Source of the DNA: JANQLU01 sp964434955
GTDB taxonomy: Bacteria; Planctomycetota; Planctomycetia; Pirellulales; Pirellulaceae
NCBI GenBank assembly: GCA_964434955.1
Contig: CAYSXI010000004.1
Coordinates: 1 to 64,000 of the forward strand
Direction: 5' to 3'
DNA length: 64,000 bases
In this document: positions 1 to 8,551 of the stretch, piece by piece
How positions within the stretch are numbered: position 1 is the first letter of the stretch
Layout: each line of letters starts with the position of its first letter
Position numbers and translations under genes: made by a program
Notes under the pieces: model-generated
What the model was told of the DNA's origin: nothing
What the model saw: the letters and a program-made list of their open reading frames with translations, nothing else
The model's database searches: none

Positions 1-882
1 GCCTTGCAAATCGTGTCGCATTGAGTCGTGGACCGCTAAGCCAAAGTCGCAAACATAGGGTTCATCGTTTTTGTCAACCATGATATTTGACGGCTTCAAA
101 TCTCGATGATAGATCTTTGTTTTATGGGCTAGATGGACCGCAAAGCAGACTTTTGCAATCAACCCGTAAATTTTTTCTGTCGTCGGTTTGTTTTTCTTGA
201 TCCAAGGCCCCAAAGAACGGCCTTCGATCCATTCCATCGCGATGTAGCCAAAACCGTTTTCGTCAATTCCAGCATCTTTGACTTCGACAATGTTTGGGTG
301 TTTGAGCTTGGCTAATGTCCTTGCCTCTTCGATCATCCGCTCGAGCAATTCCTTATCGACTTTGTCCGGCCGGGGGACTTTTAAGGCAACAGGAATATCG
401 AGATCCGGGTTGTATGCTTTGTACACGCACCCAAATCCACCGCGCCCAATTTCTGAAATGATCTGGTACTTTCCAACTAAGTCCGGAATTGGAATCGGAT
501 CCAGCTTTGGATCGATTTTGAAATCCATCGCTTCGCTGGCATCCGTGTCCCCCAACAAAACGGAAGCGGTATCTTGCTCGGCGAGGGGCACTGGCTCGGG
601 GACGTTGTGGATCGCAGGCTCGTCAAAGAATACGAGCTTGGGTTTCTTAATCGGCTTGATGGCCTCATGAACAAACTGGAAGATCTCATCGGACTTGCGT
701 TGCGGGTCGACCGATTCATGCAACTCATCCAGTTTGCATTCACATTTGTCGCAGGACTCAAGATGCTGCTCGTAGCTGTCGACCTGCTCCTCCGAAACTC
801 GCCCCAACAAGAACTCCCGCCATTGCCCATCATCGGGGCAAGCGATCGACGCTTGAGCGGGAGTTTGTCTGGATCTGTTCAT
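1..882 (-). CDS. Serine/threonine protein kinase with N-terminal zinc-finger-like segment (partial, 3' end outside window)
   Basis: The reading frame starts at an ATG at 882 and stays open for 294 codons to the window edge, so the C-terminus is missing. A Hanks-type kinase domain begins around residue 135: glycine loop 'IGRGGFGCVYKA', lysine motif 'VALKV', catalytic loop 'HRDLKPSNIMV', then 'CDFGLA'. The first 60 residues hold H40, C44 and C47 (H-x3-C-x2-C), the pattern of anti-sigma zinc fingers (zf-HC2), which in planctomycetes is often fused to kinases. The ECF sigma gene lies 23 bases upstream on the same strand, so the two probably form an operon and a signalling pair. That pairing is inference; the kinase call is firm. 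Confidence 0.93.
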   Translation of the reverse strand, partial: MNRSRQTPAQASIACPDDGQWREFLLGRVSEEQVDSYEQHLESCDKCECKLDELHESVDPQRKSDEIFQFVHEAIKPIKKPKLVFFDEPAIHNVPEPVPLAEQDTASVLLGDTDASEAMDFKIDPKLDPIPIPDLVGKYQIISEIGRGGFGCVYKAYNPDLDIPVALKVPRPDKVDKELLERMIEEARTLAKLKHPNIVEVKDAGIDENGFGYIAMEWIEGRSLGPWIKKNKPTTEKIYGLIAKVCFAVHLAHKTKIYHRDLKPSNIMVDKNDEPYVCDFGLAVHDSMRHDLQG

Positions 883-905
883 CAAACCTTAATTGAATCT
901 CGAAA

Positions 906-1544
906 CTATCCTGCGTTAGCAAAAGGGTCGTCACCGAAACGCTCGCGTATCTTGGCCATCACCCTCGAGTAAATCACGTCCACATTGGAACGCTTCATTC
1001 CATACTGCTCGGCAATCTCTTCGCGAGTCAGTTTGCCTTCAACGACCAGCTTGAATATCTCCCAATGTTGGTCTTTGATCGATTGTTCCACGAACGCCAA
1101 CAACTGCCGGAAGACCAAAGCTTGCTCTTCTTTTTCGGTAAACTGTGACGAAAGATCGTCTCCATATTCCTCGATCGAGATTTCATTGAGCCGTTTCTCG
1201 AACTGATTCTCGTGAATCGTCTCTTTGGCCCGCCCTTTTTTTCTCCAATAGTCGATCACTTTGTTGTTCGTGATCCGGCGAAGCCACCCGCGGAAGGTAT
1301 GCCCCTCCTTGTCGCGGCGAAACTCCCCAACGCTGCCGTAAACTGCTTTGATCACCTTTTGCCGAATGTCATCCGCATCGTGAGCCGGAACCGCATTCAT
1401 CCTGATCCAGGCGTAAATCACGCCACCGTAGGCGCTGACCAGTTTCCGCCACGCATCTTCATCGCCCCGGCGGACCGCCGCCAAAAGACTTTCGGCAATG
1501 GACGAAACTGTCTGTTCAAAAGAGTTATCGTTTCGATCTATCAA
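906..1544 (-). CDS. ECF-family RNA polymerase sigma factor
   Basis: The protein has the two-region layout of an ECF sigma factor. Region 2 contains 'DADDIRQKVIKAVYGSVGEF' and 'FRGWLRRITNNKVIDYWRK'. Region 4 contains 'LTREEIAEQYGMKRSNVDVI', a helix-turn-helix that would contact the -35 element. I chose a TTG start at 1544 because GGAG lies about eight bases upstream and the sigma core follows soon after. An ATG at 1622 is in frame but adds 26 residues, including a Cys/Phe-rich stretch, and has no good ribosome-binding site. The kinase gene follows after 23 bases, so co-transcription is likely. The regulon cannot be told from the sequence. Confidence 0.9.
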   Translation of the reverse strand: MIDRNDNSFEQTVSSIAESLLAAVRRGDEDAWRKLVSAYGGVIYAWIRMNAVPAHDADDIRQKVIKAVYGSVGEFRRDKEGHTFRGWLRRITNNKVIDYWRKKGRAKETIHENQFEKRLNEISIEEYGDDLSSQFTEKEEQALVFRQLLAFVEQSIKDQHWEIFKLVVEGKLTREEIAEQYGMKRSNVDVIYSRVMAKIRERFGDDPFANAG

Positions 1545-1882
1545 GATTTTTCTCCAGAGGCAGAAAAGAGAAAAACGCCCGGCGCAGGCAGCAAAATGCT
1601 TGCCTTTTGTATTCATTATCATTCAGCCAAGCCTGAATTCGCTTGGCCGAGAACGAAAACGAATACCCGCTATCTATGTTAGCCGTTTCAACTCGCCGAA
1701 TGGCGTTTTTGGGTTTCCATGAAAGAAAATTCTTGCTGCACAGCTAGGGAAACCCCTGATTGGGTTGCTCAACCCCCTTGATAGACGTGTAGCCACGCCA
1801 AACGGTTCGCATCAAATTCCAACTCAGTGCAGCGAAACCCTGTTTCGGATTTCCCCCCAGTCTGCGCAGTTTCCGCTTGCAA

Positions 1883-2908
1883 TTATTCCGTCAACCAAAG
1901 CGACGGCGGTAAATCAATATTCGCCAGAATCTTGTCGAGTTTCTGTATTTCCTCATCGTCAAAACTCGTATTCTGAACGGCTTTACAATTTTCCGCGATT
2001 TGCTCCGGACGACTCGCCCCAATCAAGACGGTCGTCACTCGCTCGTCTTTCAATAACCAAGATATGGCCATCTGTGCCAAAGTTTGCCCGCGTTCACTCG
2101 CGTGATGATTCAACTTGCGTACCACATCAACCACTTGCTGCGCTAGTTCATCTTTGCGTAGCGGGCTATTTTCCAGCGATCCACGCGAACCTTCCGGAAT
2201 CCCGTTTAAGTATTTGTCCGTTAGCAATCCCTGGAATAAAGGACAAAAAGCAATCACGCCGATTCCATTTCCTTTGCAAACGTTCAACAAGCTTTTTTCG
2301 ACCCACCGATTCAACATCGAATAGTTGGGTTGGTGGATCAAGATCCTCGGAAAATTCTGGTCGCGGCAAATCTCAACCGCCTGCTGGGTCTTGATGCTGT
2401 CGTAGCTGCTGATTCCCGCGTACAGAGCTTTGCCTTGCCGCACGGCTGTATCCAATGCACCGAGCGTTTCTTCCATGGGTGTATCTGGATCGAAACGGTG
2501 ACTGTAAAAGATGTCAACGTAATCCAGGTCCAAACGCTTGAGCGACTGATCCAAACTGGCCAAAAGGTACTTACGTGATCCCCACTCGCCGTAGGGACCG
2601 GGCCACATGTCGTAACCGGCCTTGCTTGAAATAATTAGTTCATCGCGAGGGAATTGCTTCAGCAACTTGCCAACATTGCTTTCTGCACTTCCATAGGGGG
2701 GGCCATAGTTATTGGCCAAGTCGAAATGGGTGATCCCGGCGTCAAAGGCCGTGGTCAACATGTCCATTTGATTTTGGGTCGGGACTGACCCGCCGAAGTT
2801 ATGCCAACAACCCAAACTAAGTTCCGGAAGAAGCAAACCGCTGTTTCCGCAGCGACGATACGGCATGCGTCCGTCATAACGATCTGGATTTGGTGTATAT
2901 TGGTCCAT
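1883..2908 (-). CDS. Aldo/keto reductase (YghZ/MgrA-like)
   Basis: An NADPH-dependent aldo/keto reductase of the TIM-barrel AKR superfamily, cytosolic, with no signal peptide. The catalytic tetrad is visible: D63 and Y68 ('FDLANNYGPPYGSAE'), K96 ('IISSKAG') and H137 ('YSHRFD'). The C-terminal cofactor region reads 'VLIGASRPEQIAENC'. The segment 'MWPGPYGEWGSRKYL' and the length of 341 residues match the YghZ / L-glyceraldehyde-3-phosphate reductase group; the substrate here is inferred only. The ATG at 2908 is preceded by AGGG at close spacing. A TTG at 2926 is possible but would reach to within one base of the divergent kinase gene, which starts at 2928. Confidence 0.93.
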   Translation of the reverse strand: MDQYTPNPDRYDGRMPYRRCGNSGLLLPELSLGCWHNFGGSVPTQNQMDMLTTAFDAGITHFDLANNYGPPYGSAESNVGKLLKQFPRDELIISSKAGYDMWPGPYGEWGSRKYLLASLDQSLKRLDLDYVDIFYSHRFDPDTPMEETLGALDTAVRQGKALYAGISSYDSIKTQQAVEICRDQNFPRILIHQPNYSMLNRWVEKSLLNVCKGNGIGVIAFCPLFQGLLTDKYLNGIPEGSRGSLENSPLRKDELAQQVVDVVRKLNHHASERGQTLAQMAISWLLKDERVTTVLIGASRPEQIAENCKAVQNTSFDDEEIQKLDKILANIDLPPSLWLTE

Positions 2909-2927
2909 GAATCCCTGAGCCCTCAAG

Positions 2928-4742
2928 ATGAAGCTTCAACCCAACCTCGACAAGATTCCCGAGCCGATACGAATTGAACCTTCGTTTCTTGCTTGTCGAT
3001 ACGTTTTGCCAGTCGGCGTCGTTGCGATCGCAATCGCAATCGTTTGTGTTTTCCTTTTTTATCATGCGGAAGACCGGTCTTACAATCTGACGTCCCCCGC
3101 AATTTTCGGCAGCTGGTTTTTGCTTCTTTATCGCTTTGCCTTGCCGGCTGTTCGGACCCTTGGGCATGTCGATTGGATCGCATTCGCGATGTTGATTCCG
3201 GTCGTTGCGCACTTCGTCGTGCTTTGCTACGTCCGCGGCGACACCGACAGCTGCGCGGGGGTCATCTCGCTTTCTTTGATTTCTGCGATCCTGTTTCGCT
3301 CCAATCTCCTTTATTCAATCTTTTCGGGCTGTTCCCTGATGGCCTGGTTTTTGACCGCCGAGTTGATTGCGGGGCTCGACCTTAATCCGAGCGTGGTGAT
3401 GTACCTCTTTGTCATGGCACCCATCATGTGCCTCGTACTTCGTGTCTCATGGATGACCTCTTTGACTTCGATCGTCAGATCGCGTCAGGAACAACGGGAG
3501 ATCGCCCAGGAATTGTCGAGTACGGTCGAGCGACTTGAAAAAGAAGAACGGCTCCGCAAACAATCGGAGGACCAACTGGTCCACGCCCAAAAAATGGAAA
3601 GCCTTGGCCTTCTTGCCGGCGGAATTGCACACGACTTCAACAACTTTCTGCTTGGGATCAGCGCGTTGGCCGAGACGCTCGAGCTTGAGTCCAACGAAGC
3701 TTCGACACGAGAATCTGCCGGGGGTATTCGCGAAATCTCTCAAACCGCTTCGAATGTCTGTCGGCAGATGCTGACCTATTCCGGGCGTTCTTATGAGCCT
3801 CACGCGCCCGTCAAGATTGACAGCCTGCTTGAAACCATGCGTCCGCTTCTTCGGGCAGCGATTCCCCGCGATGTCGAAATGGTGATTGAAATACCGAATT
3901 CAAGCTCATTCGGAGTGCTTGCCGATTCCGCACAGATACAACAAGCGATTTTGAACCTTGTTACCAACTCCGGCCAGGCAATTTCAAATCGTGTCGATGA
4001 ACTGCAGTCGGGAATGATTGAGATTACCGTGGCGCGTCATGCAGGAGAAAACCTGGAAACGGATCCGTCGATGCCGGTTTTTGGCAACCGTATTGAAACG
4101 AGTCCTTATGTTGGAATTTCCGTGACGGACAATGGGGTTGGGATTTCTGCGGAAGAACTTCCACGGATCTTCGATCCCTACTTTACGAAGAAGGATACAG
4201 GCCACGGACTCGGACTTTCCGTTACGCTTGGAATCGCCATGACGCATGGGGGCGCGATTCGCTGCCGAAGCCAACTGGGAGTTGGAACGACCGTCGAGAT
4301 CTTGCTGCCTTTCGTTGGCGCCGAAGACGAAACCACCCACCAAGATCACGCGGCAAACAGCGAGTTGAATTGCGGGCACATTCTGCTGGTGGATGACGAA
4401 CCGATCATTCTCGATTCGATTTCGCGACTGCTCGAATCGACGGGCTGCAAAGTCACAAGGGCCGAAAATGGGCTTGAAGCCCTGGATATCCTCTCTGTTA
4501 ACGATCGTTTTGATGCGATCCTTCTCGACTATTCCATGCCCGGCTTCAATGGATTGGAAACTTTGAAAGAAATGCGTCAACGAAATATCCTGGTTCCGGT
4601 AATTCTTTGCAGCGGATTCATGATGCCGGAACCAAATTCCAGCGAAAAACCGGAAGCTTTTATCCAAAAACCCTATCAATTGGCAGAATTGCGAAACAAA
4701 TTGAGCCTTGTCAGCGAAGTATTTAGTAGTAGCTCCCATTGA
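2928..4742 (+). CDS. Hybrid sensor histidine kinase with C-terminal receiver domain
   Basis: A membrane-bound two-component sensor of 604 residues. Hydrophobic segments between about residues 25 and 185 suggest five or six transmembrane helices with little extracytoplasmic sequence. A short coiled coil (about 190-225) follows, then the HisKA box 'GGIAHDFNNFLLGI' with phospho-acceptor H235. The HATPase domain contains 'NLVTNSGQAI', 'VTDNGVGIS' and 'GHGLGLSV'. The C-terminal receiver has 'LLVDDEP' and phospho-acceptor D534 in 'LLDYSMPG'. The H-DFNN box is typical of kinases that end in their own receiver. No separate output regulator is encoded next door. It is divergent from the aldo/keto reductase, with 19 bases between the start codons. 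Confidence 0.93.
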   Translation: MKLQPNLDKIPEPIRIEPSFLACRYVLPVGVVAIAIAIVCVFLFYHAEDRSYNLTSPAIFGSWFLLLYRFALPAVRTLGHVDWIAFAMLIPVVAHFVVLCYVRGDTDSCAGVISLSLISAILFRSNLLYSIFSGCSLMAWFLTAELIAGLDLNPSVVMYLFVMAPIMCLVLRVSWMTSLTSIVRSRQEQREIAQELSSTVERLEKEERLRKQSEDQLVHAQKMESLGLLAGGIAHDFNNFLLGISALAETLELESNEASTRESAGGIREISQTASNVCRQMLTYSGRSYEPHAPVKIDSLLETMRPLLRAAIPRDVEMVIEIPNSSSFGVLADSAQIQQAILNLVTNSGQAISNRVDELQSGMIEITVARHAGENLETDPSMPVFGNRIETSPYVGISVTDNGVGISAEELPRIFDPYFTKKDTGHGLGLSVTLGIAMTHGGAIRCRSQLGVGTTVEILLPFVGAEDETTHQDHAANSELNCGHILLVDDEPIILDSISRLLESTGCKVTRAENGLEALDILSVNDRFDAILLDYSMPGFNGLETLKEMRQRNILVPVILCSGFMMPEPNSSEKPEAFIQKPYQLAELRNKLSLVSEVFSSSSH

Positions 4743-4987
4743 TCGCGGGTGTAATTTCTTCAAAAACCTGTCGTTCGCGGCACCAATTTGTTGGATGGAA
4801 TGACGAACTACGGTTGTTTGTCCGTGCATTGTCGGTGAAATGCTGCATTATTTCATCGATTTGTTATTGGCCCGTCTTTTGCAACCGGTTTCGAAATTGA
4901 CCAAAAGCAAGAAACGAATTCAGGCGGTAACATTCAATGGATAGTACAACGCAACGCATGCAAGCGTTTTCGAAAAAGGGATCACTC

Positions 4988-5632
4988 ATGAAGCTGGCAA
5001 CTCGACAAGCACGATACGCGTTTGCCCTTGCTTTCAGCGCCTGCCTCGCGATCGCGGTCGCGGCGACTTCTGCTGGCCAAACAAATCCAGGCAAATCAAA
5101 GGCCCGACCAGCTTCACAGGAAACCAAGGCGCTTCAAGCGCTTTCGGAAAACAACCAGTCGGAGTTGTCACAAATCCAAAAAGAAGATGACGCCGCCGAC
5201 TCGAATCTTTTCTCGATGCTTGGCAATCGCATGGTGTGGCAGATTCAAGGAACGATGGATCCGACCCGACTCATGTTCCAAGTCGAGTACCTTTGTGGCA
5301 TCTCAGAAAAGGCTTATGAATCCCTGGTTGTTGTTGAACAAAAACAATTGGATCGTATTGAAAGAATTGCGAAGTCCATCAAGACCATCGCGGAAGACAA
5401 GAATTTTCAAATTCGCATTCAGGTTGCCTGGACGGAGAACGAGCGAATTTACGTTCACGAATTTGAAAAATTGATCGAAGCCCAACAACGCGATCGCTGC
5501 AATGAGTTCGTTGAAAAACTGAAGCCGACGGAACTCGGTTGGAAGTCGTTCAACCTGGGACTCAATAAAAAACTGCTTCCGGAAAAACCAACCGCAGCGA
5601 CATTGATCGTTACGGTAATCCGAAAACAGTAA
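4988..5632 (+). CDS. Small exported protein of unknown function
   Basis: The frame opens at 4937, but I place the start at the ATG at 4988. AGGG lies about eight bases upstream, and the protein then begins directly with a signal peptide ('MKLATRQARYAFALAFSACL', likely cleaved after an Ala-Gly-Gln near residue 30). The mature part is about 185 residues, charged and largely helical, with 'LEYLCGISEKAYES'-like helices around residues 95-115 and no cysteine pairs or catalytic motif I recognise. It stands alone on the plus strand and converges on the YkgJ-like gene. Function unknown. Confidence 0.75.
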   Translation: MKLATRQARYAFALAFSACLAIAVAATSAGQTNPGKSKARPASQETKALQALSENNQSELSQIQKEDDAADSNLFSMLGNRMVWQIQGTMDPTRLMFQVEYLCGISEKAYESLVVVEQKQLDRIERIAKSIKTIAEDKNFQIRIQVAWTENERIYVHEFEKLIEAQQRDRCNEFVEKLKPTELGWKSFNLGLNKKLLPEKPTAATLIVTVIRKQ

Positions 5633-5659
5633 CGCCCTCGAAATTCATCGCGGCACTTT

Positions 5660-5974
5660 TCAGGGATCGATCCCCTGCTCTTTTCGTTTTCGCCGACAGT
5701 GAAAACTGCCCATCTCGAAATCACGACACATCTGCGGCCGGTAGTCATAGTGCCGGCATTGCTTGGTATCCTCATCGAACCAGATACACGGTTCGCCCAG
5801 ATTGATATCCGTTAGATTGTCGACGTACTCATTGACTTCGGCTTTCAATTCGTCGGGTAGCCGTGCCCAGTGTGGGTCTTTTTTATCGCCAGTAGCAAAT
5901 CGATAGTAGTGCGGATGCCCCATCGAACGACAACAGGCGCCACAACCATCACAGGAAAGAATGGGAAGCTCCAT
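5660..5974 (-). CDS. YkgJ-family cysteine cluster protein
   Basis: A 104-residue soluble protein with the N-terminal C-x2-C-x2-CC motif (C8, C11, C14, C15) that defines the YkgJ/UPF0153 family of putative zinc- or iron-binding proteins. Four more cysteines follow at 63, 73, 83 and 93, including 'EPCIWFDEDTKQC' and 'YRPQMCRDFE', both typical of the family. The start codon shares one base with the stop codon of the TRAP permease gene (TGATG), so translation is probably coupled and this is the last gene of that operon. Its role is not established; metal binding is inferred from the cysteines. Confidence 0.88.
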   Translation of the reverse strand: MELPILSCDGCGACCRSMGHPHYYRFATGDKKDPHWARLPDELKAEVNEYVDNLTDINLGEPCIWFDEDTKQCRHYDYRPQMCRDFEMGSFHCRRKRKEQGIDP

Positions 5975-8451
5975 CAGCTGGCCTCGACTTTTGCCGCCGC
6001 ATCCTGTTTGTCGTCCGGACCTTCATTCGAAGGCCCCGAAGACCGGGGCTGAATGAAAACGCAAAATACGATCGCACCCAGGAATACGATCCCGCCGGTA
6101 AGATTGACCCACAGTCCGATCTCGTTGCCACCGATTGAAATCTCTGGAATCAAGAGCATCGCGGCAGAAACCAGTAGCAGGCCTCGCCAAAATGCGCCAA
6201 TCGGTTTCCCAAGATACCCCGCAATGGCCGCGGCCAATGCGACGATTCCGGCGATGGCAGACAGCAGCGCGACCGCCAGATCACTGAACTCGGGCAACGC
6301 ATAGTTGGCGTGCTGCAACAGTTCGTTCTTCTTTTGAACTTCGTCTGCAGTACTCGTCGGAGCATCCATCCACGCTTTCCACGCATCCTGATTCATTAAC
6401 AAAAGTGCAGGTCGATAAACAAACATGAATGGGAGCGTGAAACCGACCAGCGAAAACTTGAATGCGGCGATCGCCGTCTTCATGATTTTCGCCTTGGCGA
6501 TGGCGGCACTTGCATAGGCGGCCAGAGCAACCGGCGGCGTAACCATCGACATCATGCCAAAGTAGAAAATGAAGAGGTGGGCGGCCAATGGAATCACTCC
6601 CAACTCACGCAAAACGGTTGCCATCAACGTCGCGACCAACAGGTAGCAAACCACCGAGGGAACGCCCATTCCCAGCACGATGGAACAAACCATGATGCCA
6701 ATCAAGGCAACCAGCAGACTTTCTTCAACAACGCCTTTGATCGCGGCGCTGAAGTCTGCCGAAAGCCCTTGGCCAACCAACCCGATGATGATGCCAACGC
6801 AAGCACTCGCAGCAACGAGGGCGACACCATTCTTTGCTGACTTGGACAATGCTGAGACAATTGTCGGTTTCCATTGCGGCAACATGATGCCGACAACCAC
6901 CATGAAATACATTCCGACAAAACTACAATCCAGGAAACATTCAAAGCCCCGAAGCGCGGTCACTTCGACGTCGAAGAAATCGGTGTACTGCCAAATGTAG
7001 CCAAAGTAGCCAAGCGAACCGACCAGGAAACTGGCCAACATCGCAATCCGAGAAGTCCACGAGAGTTCAATTTCGCCGATTTTCTTTCTGAAGCATGTCA
7101 GAATCAGGATCACGACCAGCGAAGCCGTGACGGCTTTAAACGCCGTGAACTTCATCACCAGGATGGAGATCAAAACCAGAAGCGCGGCAAAAAACACGAA
7201 GCCATCATAAAAGTTGATAGGGCGAGACTCTTCGTCGGCGGCCCGAGCTTCGTTGCCTTTTCTCTTTGCGAAAAGAAAAACAATGACCAAAAGCGAAAAA
7301 TAATAAAGGCAAGCCGGGATCAAAGCGGCACGCGCGATCTGCAGAAAACTGTCAGGGGTCGGATCAACCAGGTCCAGCATCATGTAAGCGCCTGCGCCCA
7401 TCACCGGGGGAACAAGGGCCCCCCCCGTTGCTGCGGCCGCAGAAATCCCACCGGCGGTGTGCCCCTCGATACCGTCGCTTTTCATCATCGGTACCGTAAA
7501 GCTTCCCGTCATCATCGCGTTGGCAACCGCACTCCCCGAAAGCGATCCCATCATCCCGCTTCCAACCACGCTCACCAGAGCTGGTCCACCGGTAAAACGA
7601 GAACAAACGCGTTGGGCAAAGTTGATGATGAATTGAGTCGCACCCGAGATTTCCAGGAATGCGCCGAAAATGACGAACAGAAACACGTACTTGAACATCA
7701 CCGCGACCGGGATTCCAAAAACGTCCGTCAAAAATGTCTTGCTCGCCAACTGCTTCGGCCCCAAACCACTTTGTGGCAGCAACCATCCTGGCAACTGGGC
7801 CAAATCAAACTTGATCGAGTAATAGCAATACAGGCTATGGAGAATGAACAGAAGCGCAAGAACGGGAACAATCCAACCGATGGCTCGTCGCGTCACTTCC
7901 AGGACAAGCACCAAACCAATCAAGCCAATGGCAACGTCGGTCACGGTCTCTGCACCGGATCGATTTCCGATCCGCGAATCGTTGAGCCAAAACGCCTCAA
8001 ACAACTCTTCGCTTTGAACAATCATGAACCCGCAACAAACGACGACTGCAATCGCCAACAGTCCATCGACGACTCGAAGCCAACCCACCTTCTCCCAGCG
8101 CTTCAATACGGGAAAGTGCAACAGGCATATCACCATACCCAGCAACACGAAAAGCGCGCGGCGCGAGATCACTTGATCCATCAAAGGAAAGTTGACTTCC
8201 ACCAAGGTGTACAAGCAGAGCACGACGCCCATTCCCGAGATCAGCGCGATGCGGACCCGGCTGAACAACGGCTGCTCGTTTCGGAAAAGAACATCAACCC
8301 CAACAAAACCGCCAATCGCCAGGAACAAAGTGCCGATGGCTGCCTGGGCAGAAACGCCCGCGAATACAAAACTGCCAATGCTCGCAAGCGCGACAAAAGC
8401 AAAGATTGCCTGCAGCACGATTTGCGCTTTGCTTGTTTGTTTTTCGACCAC
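5974..8451 (-). CDS. TRAP transporter fused permease (4TM/12TM)
   Basis: An integral membrane protein of 825 residues combining the small DctQ-like and large DctM-like subunits, as in the TAXI-linked fused permeases. The large-subunit signature is clear: 'SGSAVANAMMTGSFTVPMM', 'AAAATGGALVPPVMGAGAYM', and in the second half 'GLVGQGLSADFSAAI' and 'MGVPSVVCYLLVATLMA'. At least 15 hydrophobic segments are visible. It would take up a small organic acid or amino acid using an ion gradient, with the TAXI-type lipoprotein encoded upstream. The substrate is unknown. It overlaps the YkgJ-like gene by one base and lies 100 bases after the binding-protein gene, with a terminator-like hairpin between. Confidence 0.93.
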   Translation of the reverse strand: MVEKQTSKAQIVLQAIFAFVALASIGSFVFAGVSAQAAIGTLFLAIGGFVGVDVLFRNEQPLFSRVRIALISGMGVVLCLYTLVEVNFPLMDQVISRRALFVLLGMVICLLHFPVLKRWEKVGWLRVVDGLLAIAVVVCCGFMIVQSEELFEAFWLNDSRIGNRSGAETVTDVAIGLIGLVLVLEVTRRAIGWIVPVLALLFILHSLYCYYSIKFDLAQLPGWLLPQSGLGPKQLASKTFLTDVFGIPVAVMFKYVFLFVIFGAFLEISGATQFIINFAQRVCSRFTGGPALVSVVGSGMMGSLSGSAVANAMMTGSFTVPMMKSDGIEGHTAGGISAAAATGGALVPPVMGAGAYMMLDLVDPTPDSFLQIARAALIPACLYYFSLLVIVFLFAKRKGNEARAADEESRPINFYDGFVFFAALLVLISILVMKFTAFKAVTASLVVILILTCFRKKIGEIELSWTSRIAMLASFLVGSLGYFGYIWQYTDFFDVEVTALRGFECFLDCSFVGMYFMVVVGIMLPQWKPTIVSALSKSAKNGVALVAASACVGIIIGLVGQGLSADFSAAIKGVVEESLLVALIGIMVCSIVLGMGVPSVVCYLLVATLMATVLRELGVIPLAAHLFIFYFGMMSMVTPPVALAAYASAAIAKAKIMKTAIAAFKFSLVGFTLPFMFVYRPALLLMNQDAWKAWMDAPTSTADEVQKKNELLQHANYALPEFSDLAVALLSAIAGIVALAAAIAGYLGKPIGAFWRGLLLVSAAMLLIPEISIGGNEIGLWVNLTGGIVFLGAIVFCVFIQPRSSGPSNEGPDDKQDAAAKVEAS

Positions 8452-8479
8452 GCGGTGGATCCTTGATCTGCATCGTATT

Positions 8480-8510
8480 TAAACGAAAACAGGGCACTCG
8501 ACGTGCCCTG
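8480..8510 (-). terminator. Terminator-like hairpin inside the TRAP operon
   Basis: A perfect 8-bp stem (8490-8497 with 8503-8510, five-base loop) lies between the binding-protein and permease genes. Reading on the minus strand it is followed by a T-rich stretch (TTTTCGTTT). This could stop part of the transcripts, giving more binding protein than permease, or protect the 3' end of a processed mRNA. The structure is seen; the role is inferred. Confidence 0.6.
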
Positions 8511-8551
8511 CGTGTTCGTAGACGAACGTCCTTCTCGAACGCTGTTTTCGA

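Noticed and set aside
3984..4829. A 281-codon minus-strand frame opposite the histidine kinase gene
   Set aside because: It lies opposite the ATPase and receiver domains, whose motifs are intact; no motif of its own.
6874..8466. A 530-codon open frame on the plus strand, opposite the TRAP permease gene
   Set aside because: It is antisense to a well-conserved membrane protein, has an unnatural Asn/His/Gln/Arg-rich composition and no ribosome-binding site. It is a shadow of the permease codons.
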